Made by a program: the position numbers and the translations under genes
Notes under the pieces: model-generated
Database searches by the model: none
What the model saw: only the letters and a program-made list of their open reading frames with translations
What the model was told of the DNA's origin: nothing
Shown here: one piece after another, positions 1 to 5,746 of the stretch
Layout: each line of letters begins with the position of its first letter
Numbering within the stretch: position 1 is the stretch's first letter
From: JAHDDH01 sp963922775
Lineage (GTDB): Bacteria > Bacteroidota > Bacteroidia > Cytophagales > Amoebophilaceae
Length of the DNA: 6,383 bases
Assembly (NCBI GenBank): GCA_963922775.1
Contig: CAWUJG010000023.1
Coordinates: forward strand, 1 to 6,383
Direction: 5' to 3'

Positions 1-191
1 TCCGACATGAATCGCTTGTTTTAGAACAATCTTTTGAAAAAGGTATGGAAAAAGGTATGGAAAAAGGTATGGAAAAAGAAAAAATCACTATAGCTAAAAA
101 TATGTTATCCATTGGTCTAAGCAGAAAACAGATAGTACAAGCTACAGGCTTAGCTATAACTTTTATTGAACAGCTAGAAAAAAATAGTTAA
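1..191 (+). CDS. C-terminal end of an Rpn / PD-(D/E)XK nuclease-type 'transposase' family protein (5' end outside window)
   Basis: An open frame enters from the left edge (first full codon at base 3) and stops at TAA 189-191, leaving 62 residues. They show a glutamate/lysine-rich stretch with three GMEK units, then a short helical module (IAKNMLSIGLSRKQIVQATG...) with the look of a helix-turn-helix. This tail, in which EKGM/EKGI/EKGK units precede an 'IAKxLLxxGLSxEQIxxATGLS' segment, is typical of Rpn recombination-promoting nuclease/putative transposase proteins. These are abundant in Bacteroidota and other intracellular symbionts. The nuclease core would lie upstream, so its activity cannot be judged. 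The family assignment rests only on this tail; other proteins carry similar tails. Whether the whole gene is intact is unknown. Confidence 0.6.
   Translation, partial: RHESLVLEQSFEKGMEKGMEKGMEKEKITIAKNMLSIGLSRKQIVQATGLAITFIEQLEKNS
36..71 (+). repeat. Three perfect 12-bp tandem repeats encoding (EKGM)x3
   Basis: The unit GAAAAAGGTATG occurs three times in direct succession (36-47, 48-59, 60-71) and is followed by a degenerate half unit. Being a multiple of three, the repeat adds or removes EKGM tetrapeptides without breaking the frame. Because the copies are identical at the DNA level, copy number could change easily by replication slippage. Confidence 0.9.
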
Positions 192-406
192 TTTTAAGTT
201 GAAATATTTGTGGTGAAAAGATGATTTTTTATTTTTCCTCGTTAAAAAAGAAATAAAATACATTTTTTATATTTCATGGATATAATGTTGATTTCAAGAA
301 TCTGAATTTAGTAAATTTATTTTTTTATATTTCAATAATTAAGTAAAAAAAAAGTAGGTAATACAAAATTTTGTTTATTGGCAGCCTCCATGATAAATAG
401 ATTATA
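192..406. other. AT-rich intergenic region with a weak hairpin; no gene seen
   Basis: This 215-bp spacer lies between the nuclease-like tail and the helix-hairpin-helix gene. No reading frame in it exceeds about a dozen codons from an ATG. A stem of ten A/T or G-U pairs (227-236 with 249-258, 12-base loop) lies 35 bp after the preceding stop and might help end transcription, but a stem without G-C pairs is weak. TATAAT occurs at 281-286 without a convincing -35 box. No good match to the Bacteroidota TAnnTTTG promoter element was found; the nearest (207-214, and ending at 373) have one mismatch. Confidence 0.4.
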
Positions 407-1102
407 ATGAAAAAATTTCTAAGCAATTATTTTGGATTTACGAAAAGTGAAATTAACGGATTAGTTTTTCTGATTATACTTTTAGTAAGTATAACAGGAG
501 GTATGTATGGATATCAGCTGGTAGCAGATAAGTATGCCAGCAAAAAAACATTACAGTCTGATAAAAATGATATTGTTATCTTAAATCATCTATATACATC
601 TCTATTGCAAGAGCAGAAACTAGAAAAAAAGAATACAATAAAAAAAAATAGTAGACATCATACACCTTCTTATGTACAAAAAAATTTATTTATTGATATA
701 AATACTGCTGATGCTAAGCAACTACAAAAAATGCGTGGTATAGGCCCTGTACTATCCCAAAGGATAATAAAATATAGGAATAAGCTAGGAGGATTTATAG
801 ATAAAAAACAATTTGCTGAAGTGTATGGCTTAAATGAAGATGTATTAAAAACATTAAGAAAGCATACTTTGGTGAAAAAAAACTTTTCACCCAAAAAAAT
901 AAATATTAATACAGCTACATTTAAAACATTGCTTGCCCATCCATATATTACTTATGATTGTGTACAAAATATTGTGCAATACCGTAGAGAACATGGCTAT
1001 TTTCGTCAGATAAACGATTTAAAAAATGTATACCTTCTTAATGATGCTTGGATAAAAAAGATGCATTGTTACCTTACTTTTGACGTGCCAAAATCTGAGT
1101 GA
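407..1102 (+). CDS. Membrane-anchored ComEA-like protein with two helix-hairpin-helix domains
   Basis: The 231-residue product has a short basic head, one transmembrane segment at about residues 18-38, a polar linker (about 40-93), then two helix-hairpin-helix (HhH) units. The first (about 94-156) is canonical: 'DINTADAKQLQKMRGIGP' with the GIG hairpin at 111-113, then 'RIIKYR' and 'GGF'. The second (about 164-226) begins 'ININTA' and has 'HPYIT' where the hairpin glycines should be, then 'IVQYR' and 'HGYF'. HhH pairs of this kind bind the DNA backbone without sequence preference. In ComEA they receive incoming DNA at the membrane, but many Bacteroidota carry this anchored form without proven competence, so the role here is unproven. 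The ATG at 407 gives the expected basic head before the membrane helix; no Shine-Dalgarno is visible. Its last 29 bp overlap the convergent prenyl synthase gene. Confidence 0.85.
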   Translation: MKKFLSNYFGFTKSEINGLVFLIILLVSITGGMYGYQLVADKYASKKTLQSDKNDIVILNHLYTSLLQEQKLEKKNTIKKNSRHHTPSYVQKNLFIDINTADAKQLQKMRGIGPVLSQRIIKYRNKLGGFIDKKQFAEVYGLNEDVLKTLRKHTLVKKNFSPKKININTATFKTLLAHPYITYDCVQNIVQYRREHGYFRQINDLKNVYLLNDAWIKKMHCYLTFDVPKSE

Positions 1103-2066
1103 TAAAATGTTCCAAAAATTTTTTTGCTTCTGGATGTGTATTGGTAACATTATCTAAAGCAGTTTTTAATTTATTTTTTTCTAAATTTATTTTTGCTTGT
1201 GTAATTTTTTGCAAGTTAAGCTCATCAAAAATAGCCTTTACTTTAGCAATTTTTTTTGTATCATCTTCATTTTTTTCATTAAAACAGATTTTTAACCTAT
1301 TTTTTTGCGTATCATTTGCTAAGTCAAAAGCTTTTATATATAAAAATGTTTTTTTGTTATGTACAATATCTCCTCCTAGCTTTTTGCCTAAATGATAGTT
1401 ACCATATAGATCTAAAAAATCATCTTGTAGTTGAAAAATAATACCTAAGTGGAGTCCTAATTGGTATAGCCAATATATATTTTTTGTTGATGTTTTGGCT
1501 AGGATTCCCCCAGTCTGCATACAGAAACCTAAAAAATGTGCTGTCTTTTGCGTAATCATTTCTATATAATTTTTTTCTGTGATAGTGATTTCACATTGTT
1601 TTTCAAAAAGCATATCTTTTTGTTGGCCATTACAAATTTGTTCAATACATTTACAAAAATGTTTCAAAAGTTTTTTAGAAATATTTTTTTGTGTAGCAAA
1701 ATACCTAAAAGAATGGCATAGCATCATATCACCTGTTAAAATGGCAGTAGAAGTATTCCATTTTGCATGCACTGTAGATTGACCTCTACGAAGCAGGGCC
1801 TTATCCATAATATCATCATGTATAAGAGTAAAATTGTGTAATATTTCTATGCTAAGTGCTATAGGCATAATAGTATGTACAGGTTGTTTAAACAGCTGAT
1901 AGGCTAATAAAAGTAGTAATGGCCGTACTCTTTTTCCTGGTGTGCTAATGGCATGTTGTATGGGAAGAGATAAATGGTTATTTTGATCTTCCATATAGAT
2001 TTGTATAGCCTGGTTAATGGCCTGGTATAAATTTTTTGTGTCTATATATTGTTTTTTTTTTGACAT
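1074..2066 (-). CDS. Trans-polyprenyl diphosphate synthase (short-chain type, FPP/GGPP synthase-like)
   Basis: This 330-residue protein has the usual length and motif order of the trans-isoprenyl diphosphate synthase family, which condenses isopentenyl diphosphate with an allylic diphosphate in the cytoplasm. Visible motifs are GKRVRP (44-49, isopentenyl diphosphate binding), the first Asp-rich motif DDIMD (84-88) followed by RRGQ (93-96), the second Asp-rich motif DDFLD (215-219), and GGD...KKT (231-240). The aspartates of both motifs bind Mg-diphosphate and all are present, so the enzyme should be active. The first motif lacks the two-residue insertion of typical bacterial farnesyl diphosphate synthases. 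A phenylalanine (F79) lies five residues before it, where bulky residues limit chain length; octaprenyl synthases have a small residue there. A C15-C20 product is therefore inferred. The product would feed lipid carrier or quinone side-chain synthesis. The gene starts at the CAT complement 2064-2066, facing the first GTPase gene. Confidence 0.9.
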   Translation of the reverse strand: MSKKKQYIDTKNLYQAINQAIQIYMEDQNNHLSLPIQHAISTPGKRVRPLLLLLAYQLFKQPVHTIMPIALSIEILHNFTLIHDDIMDKALLRRGQSTVHAKWNTSTAILTGDMMLCHSFRYFATQKNISKKLLKHFCKCIEQICNGQQKDMLFEKQCEITITEKNYIEMITQKTAHFLGFCMQTGGILAKTSTKNIYWLYQLGLHLGIIFQLQDDFLDLYGNYHLGKKLGGDIVHNKKTFLYIKAFDLANDTQKNRLKICFNEKNEDDTKKIAKVKAIFDELNLQKITQAKINLEKNKLKTALDNVTNTHPEAKKFLEHFITQILARQK

Positions 2067-2132
2067 AAATAAAAAATTTTATATATTAAATTATAAATTT
2101 TAACAAATAATTTATATTTTTTAATTTTCATA
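2067..2132. promoter_or_regulatory. Divergent intergenic spacer that should hold both promoters
   Basis: Only 66 bp separate the start of the prenyl synthase gene (-) from the start of the first GTPase gene (+), so promoters for both must lie here or within the flanking reading frames. The sequence is almost purely A and T. An imperfect dyad (about 2073-2083 with 2092-2101, one bulged base) is visible but is weak evidence in such composition. No -33/-7 Bacteroidota promoter consensus is recognisable. The assignment rests on gene orientation alone. Confidence 0.45.
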
Positions 2133-3935
2133 ATGATGAAACGATGCTATACACTACCCTTACCTTTTTTAACAGTAATTCTATTATACACTGCTTCATG
2201 TTCCTATAATAACAGAATGGATCATATAAAAAAAACATCACCCAAAAACCATATTCGTAGTAGTATGTATATGGAAAATCCTGAAAAAAATGCTTTTGAA
2301 GAAGATTTTGAACAGGCTATAGCTGCATATAAAGCTAAAAATAATGGAAAAATTCTCAATATTTCTAAAGGTAAAGACATAGTAGTAGTATTTGGTAATA
2401 CTGGTGCAGGAAAAAGTACGTTGTTGAACTTATTAGTAGGTCATGATATGAAAAAAAAAGATGCAGGATACGAGGTAGTAAAAAAAAATGGTATGGATAT
2501 GTTTCATGTAGGACATTCTGATAAATCTCAAACACTTTTTCCTCAATGTGTAGAAGCAAAAAATGGAATACTCTATGTAGATTTACCAGGATTAAATGAT
2601 ACCCGAGGAGAAGGTACAGCTTTTGTAAATGCAGTATGCATTAAAGATATTTTGATACAAGCTAAAAGTGTAAAATTTTTATTTGTAGAAACTCAAGGGG
2701 CATTTGAAACACAAAGAGGAGAAGCTTTTAAATATTTGTTGAAAACAATATTTAATTTATTGCCATATAATAGAGATCAACTAAGTAATTCAAGCCTTTT
2801 TATAGTTACTAAAGCAGATAAAATACAACATAAAATTATCTATAAAGACTATATATTGGGTAAAGCACCAGCTGAACTTTTTCAAATATTTCCAAATGAT
2901 TTATTAAAAACAGAGAGATTAGTACCATTTGTAAAACCTAATTTTTTTACAGAACCAAATTATGATAGTGATGCATCTGATGATGAAGATAAATTTAACG
3001 CAGATAAATTGGCAACACATCAAAATGAATTAAAAGTAAAAATAGAAAAAAAAATTAAACAACTAGAGCCTATATTAATACAGAAAATTGATATAACAAA
3101 ACTTTTAAAATCTGGTACATTTAATAAGCTTGAAAAATTTTGTGAAAATAAAATGAATAGTTGGGTTAAAAAATATTTTGCTAAAAAAAATATTAAAAAG
3201 TATAATAAAAATAGTCTGAATAAATTAGAAGATCTACAGGATAAAATACACCATGAAACAGAAGAAGAATTCACAAATTTTTTATCAAAAAATCCCATAT
3301 GGAATTTTGTAAAAACCTATGATAAAAAATTATACAAAGATATATTGCAAAAAATAACCATAAAACTAGAAAAAGAATTACAAATATTTAAAGAAAAAAT
3401 ACAAAATCAATATCAAAGAATACAAAATGAAATTCAGTTAGAGCAAGCAGATAAAAATCACAAAGAAATTTGTGATAACATGAAGAAAGAACACCAAAAA
3501 GCATTAGAAAATATGAAAAATGAAAATAAAGCAGAAAGAGAATTAATGAAAAAAAACTTTGAAGAAAAATTAAAAAATCAAAATGCAAGCCATGATAGTT
3601 ATGTGAAAGAACTTAAAGCAGAGATCGCTAGTGATAAAAAAGAATTTGAAGAAAGAATTAAAAAAATAGATAATCATTGGTTAAATTCTCCAATAACTAA
3701 AGGATTACTAAATATAGGAACATCATTAGGAAAAGCATATTTAAAAAATAAATTTATTGATAGTAATAGGTCACTGCATTATTCTCCATATTCTTCTCAT
3801 TATTTTCAAGATAATTTTATAAGAAGAAATTCTTTATACTATGATAGTAGTTACTACCCTAGTAAAAGCTTTTCACAAGAAATGGATACTCTACAAGAGG
3901 TAAAAGATGATAAAAAGAAGAAGAAGAATAAATAA
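2133..3935 (+). CDS. Putative lipoprotein with a P-loop GTPase domain and long coiled-coil tail (tandem paralogue 1)
   Basis: The 600-residue product starts with a signal peptide ending in the lipobox-like TASC (Cys23). A short linker follows, with 'KKTSPKNHIRSSMYMEN' (33-49). The G domain (about 81-270) shows G1 GNTGAGKST (88-96), a possible G2 threonine T134 in 'SQTLFPQC', G3 DLPGLND (150-156) and G4 TKAD (226-229). The pattern fits TRAFAC-class GTPases near the septin/AIG1(GIMAP)/MMR_HSR1 groups; the exact family is not certain. An acidic insert (about 278-287) is missing from the neighbour. A helical region (about 300-440) is shared with the neighbour, followed by a coiled coil (about 440-515), a small hydrophobic stretch, a Tyr/Ser-rich end (547-582) and a lysine-rich terminus. 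The gene begins ATGATG; the second ATG (2136) matches the paralogue's 'MK' start and may be the real one. No Shine-Dalgarno is seen. An external or host-directed role is inferred from the signal peptide. Confidence 0.8.
   Translation: MMKRCYTLPLPFLTVILLYTASCSYNNRMDHIKKTSPKNHIRSSMYMENPEKNAFEEDFEQAIAAYKAKNNGKILNISKGKDIVVVFGNTGAGKSTLLNLLVGHDMKKKDAGYEVVKKNGMDMFHVGHSDKSQTLFPQCVEAKNGILYVDLPGLNDTRGEGTAFVNAVCIKDILIQAKSVKFLFVETQGAFETQRGEAFKYLLKTIFNLLPYNRDQLSNSSLFIVTKADKIQHKIIYKDYILGKAPAELFQIFPNDLLKTERLVPFVKPNFFTEPNYDSDASDDEDKFNADKLATHQNELKVKIEKKIKQLEPILIQKIDITKLLKSGTFNKLEKFCENKMNSWVKKYFAKKNIKKYNKNSLNKLEDLQDKIHHETEEEFTNFLSKNPIWNFVKTYDKKLYKDILQKITIKLEKELQIFKEKIQNQYQRIQNEIQLEQADKNHKEICDNMKKEHQKALENMKNENKAERELMKKNFEEKLKNQNASHDSYVKELKAEIASDKKEFEERIKKIDNHWLNSPITKGLLNIGTSLGKAYLKNKFIDSNRSLHYSPYSSHYFQDNFIRRNSLYYDSSYYPSKSFSQEMDTLQEVKDDKKKKKNK
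2613..2723 (+). repeat. Near-identical 111-bp block shared with 4484-4594 (copy 1; possible gene-conversion tract)
   Basis: Comparing 37 codons with the second GTPase gene gives 103 of 111 identical bases. Of the 34 codons for shared residues only three differ synonymously. The block covers the stretch after the G3 motif, including 'VKFLFVETQGAFETQRGE', which is identical in both proteins. Codons just outside diverge far more at silent positions. Confidence 0.75.
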
Positions 3936-3953
3936 AACAAATATTTTTTTATT
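3931..3953 (+). terminator. Possible weak A/T hairpin overlapping the stop of GTPase gene 1
   Basis: AATAAAA (3931-3937) can pair with TTTTATT (3947-3953) across a nine-base loop that includes a run of T. There are no G-C pairs, so this is at best a weak terminator. The next gene starts 80 bp after the stop in the same direction, and the two GTPase genes may be co-transcribed. Confidence 0.2.
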
Positions 3954-4015
3954 GATATTATACACAAATTTTTTGCATAAAATTTTAAAAATTAAAAACT
4001 TTAACTTTTTTTGAT

Positions 4016-5548
4016 ATGAAACAATATTACAATTTTTTTTTACTAACTATAGTAGTGTTATACACAGCTTCTTGCTCTTCCATGAAGAAAGCTGATCTGA
4101 TTAAAAAAACTATTCCTAAAAATCATATCCATAATAGTATGTATATGGAAAATTCTGAAAATAATGATTTTGAAGATGCTATAGCTAAATATAAAGATAA
4201 AAATAATGGAAAAATGTCCAGAATTTCTAAAGATAAGGATATTGTAGTGGTTTTTGGCAATACAGGTTCTGGTAAAAGCACACTCTTAAATTTACTTCTA
4301 GGTCATGAATTAAAAAAACATGGCATAGGCTATGCAGTAAAAAAAGAGTCCTTAAATAGATCTATGTTTGAGTTTAATATAGGCCATACAAATACATCAG
4401 AGACACTATTTTCTCAATGTATAGAAGCAGAAGATGGAACACTATATGTAGATTTACCAGGGTTAAATGATAACAGAGGTTCCGGTACAGCTTTTGTAAA
4501 TGCATTGTGTATTAAAGATATTTTGACACAAGCTCGAAGTGTTAAATTTTTATTTGTAGAAACCCAAGGGGCATTTGAAACACAAAGAGGAGAAAAATTT
4601 AAAGAATTACTGAAAATAGTTTTTAATTTATTACCAGATCAAGAAATGCTTAAATATTCTAGCTTATTTATAATAACAAAAACAGATAAAAAACAACATA
4701 AAATTATTATAAAAGAAAATATTTTACCAAAGGCACCAAAAGAGTTATACCAGATATTTCCTGAAAATTTATTGAGAGAGAAAACTGTATCGTTTGTAAA
4801 ATCAGATTGTTCTATTTTTGGAAAAGAGAATTTTATTACATATCAAAAAAAATTAAGTAAGAAAATCAAAGATAAAATAAAAAATTTGACACCAATAAAT
4901 ATAAAAAAAATTCGAACTGAAATATTGTTAAATAAAAATGTAAAAAATAAATTGTACAAAATTTGTGAAAAAGAAGCAAATTATTTTTATAGTGAATATT
5001 CTAAAACTATCAATATTAATAACTATAACAGATATAATATCCAGAATTTATCAAAAAGAAGAAATGATCTATCTTCTGAAATAGAAAAAGAGCTCAATAA
5101 TTTTTTGATAAAAAATACGTCTATCTTTAGTTTTATAAAAATATTTGATCAAGAACTATTTAATGATACTTTAAACCATGCGAATTTAAAATTAGAAAAA
5201 AATATAAAATTATTAAAAGAAAAAATGAAAAATAGAATAGATATAATAGAAGATGAAATAAAAAAAGACAAAGAAAAAGAAAAGCAAGAAAAAAGAAGGC
5301 AAGAAATAGCAGAAGAAAATAGAAGAAAAAAAATAGAAGAAGAACAAAAAGAAAAAAGCAGAAGAGAACAGGAAGAAAAAAATAGAATATTAAAAGAAGA
5401 GAAAGAAGAGCAAAGAAGGTTAAAAGAAATAAGAGAATTAGAAGAATCCCGTGAGTTAATGAGGCAAAGACAGAATGCAATGCTTGAAGAAAGAAGAAAT
5501 AGAAATAATGTAGAATTTAGTATTAGTATAGAATGTAAAATATTTTAG
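4016..5548 (+). CDS. Putative lipoprotein with a P-loop GTPase domain and charged helical tail (tandem paralogue 2)
   Basis: This 510-residue paralogue of the upstream gene starts with a signal peptide ending in TASC (Cys20) and the linker 'KKTIPKNHIHNSMYMEN' (30-46). The G domain (about 74-262) has G1 GNTGSGKST (81-89), a possible G2 threonine T130, G3 DLPGLND (146-152) and G4 TKTD (221-224), so all nucleotide-binding motifs seen in copy 1 are kept. The middle helical region (about 280-415) aligns with copy 1 ('LEKFCENK' against 'LYKICEKE'). Beyond it the tail is unrelated: residues about 415-497 are almost only E, K, R, Q and N, expected to form one long charged helix or coiled coil, ending in a short 'VEFSISIECKIF'. 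It begins 80 bp after copy 1 on the same strand, which suggests tandem duplication and perhaps joint expression. No Shine-Dalgarno precedes the ATG. Function unknown; surface or effector role is inference. Confidence 0.8.
   Translation: MKQYYNFFLLTIVVLYTASCSSMKKADLIKKTIPKNHIHNSMYMENSENNDFEDAIAKYKDKNNGKMSRISKDKDIVVVFGNTGSGKSTLLNLLLGHELKKHGIGYAVKKESLNRSMFEFNIGHTNTSETLFSQCIEAEDGTLYVDLPGLNDNRGSGTAFVNALCIKDILTQARSVKFLFVETQGAFETQRGEKFKELLKIVFNLLPDQEMLKYSSLFIITKTDKKQHKIIIKENILPKAPKELYQIFPENLLREKTVSFVKSDCSIFGKENFITYQKKLSKKIKDKIKNLTPINIKKIRTEILLNKNVKNKLYKICEKEANYFYSEYSKTININNYNRYNIQNLSKRRNDLSSEIEKELNNFLIKNTSIFSFIKIFDQELFNDTLNHANLKLEKNIKLLKEKMKNRIDIIEDEIKKDKEKEKQEKRRQEIAEENRRKKIEEEQKEKSRREQEEKNRILKEEKEEQRRLKEIRELEESRELMRQRQNAMLEERRNRNNVEFSISIECKIF
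4484..4594 (+). repeat. Near-identical 111-bp block shared with 2613-2723 (copy 2; possible gene-conversion tract)
   Basis: This is the partner of the block in the first GTPase gene, differing at 8 of 111 positions: four of the differences are single-base changes (one of them non-synonymous), and two codons differ at two bases each. It lies in the same reading frame and the same place in the G domain. Downstream codons such as those for the shared leucines after 'GEKFK' return to differing silent positions. Confidence 0.75.
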
Positions 5549-5653
5549 TAGAAGTTGCATGTAAATATAATAAATAACATTTTTCTAAATTAAGGGATTC
5601 AAAATTTAACATTATAGCATCATTAGAATTTAAAAATGAAATATCACAAAAAT

Positions 5654-5672
5654 ATATAGAAAAATTCTATAT
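5654..5672 (+). terminator. Hairpin with eight-base-pair stem, possible terminator of the GTPase pair
   Basis: ATATAGAA (5654-5661) pairs perfectly with TTCTATAT (5665-5672) around a three-base loop, and a T/A-rich stretch follows. It stands about 105 bp after the second GTPase stop and 75 bp before the ankyrin gene. Only one pair is G-C, so the stem is weak. It may separate the GTPase pair from the ankyrin gene, but chance is possible in this composition. Confidence 0.3.
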
Positions 5673-5686
5673 TTATTATAATTATC

Positions 5687-5698
5687 CCACTCTAGTGG
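5687..5698. promoter_or_regulatory. Short GC-richer palindrome, possible operator or small hairpin
   Basis: CCACTCTAGTGG is a dyad with five-base arms (CCACT/AGTGG) about a two-base centre, lying 48 bp before the ankyrin gene start. It stands out in a spacer otherwise nearly free of G and C. It could bind a dimeric regulator, or be part of the signal that ends the upstream transcript. No regulator is identified. Confidence 0.25.
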
Positions 5699-5746
5699 TT
5701 AAAATTGGAAACTAAAATTTAACATAAAAAAAATCTAATATTAACA

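Noticed and set aside
227..258. A/T hairpin after the first gene as a firm terminator
   Set aside because: The stem has no G-C pair and includes a G-U pair with a long loop; such structures are common by chance in this composition, so it is only mentioned within the spacer entry.
281..286. TATAAT as a -10 promoter box for the HhH gene
   Set aside because: No suitable -35 box lies upstream, it is about 120 bp from the start codon, and Bacteroidota use a different -7 consensus; TATAAT is frequent by chance here.
670..894. Minus-strand open frame of 74 codons inside the HhH gene
   Set aside because: It is wholly antisense to a well-supported gene, rich in Phe, Ser and Cys, and shows no recognisable motif; it mirrors the A-rich coding strand.
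1099..1782. Plus-strand open frames inside the prenyl synthase gene (1099-1395, 1536-1721, 1579-1782)
   Set aside because: They are antisense to a gene with complete catalytic motifs and are Phe/Ser/Ile-rich, as expected from the complement of Lys/Asn-rich coding.
2020..2140. Bacteroidota promoter consensus (TTTG ... TAnnTTTG) in the divergent spacer
   Set aside because: The spacer holds no match on either strand.
5160..5480. Minus-strand 106-codon frame rich in Leu and Phe, looking like a membrane protein
   Set aside because: It is the complement of the purine-rich charged tail of GTPase copy 2; the hydrophobic composition is an artefact of reading GAA/AAA/AGA codons backwards.
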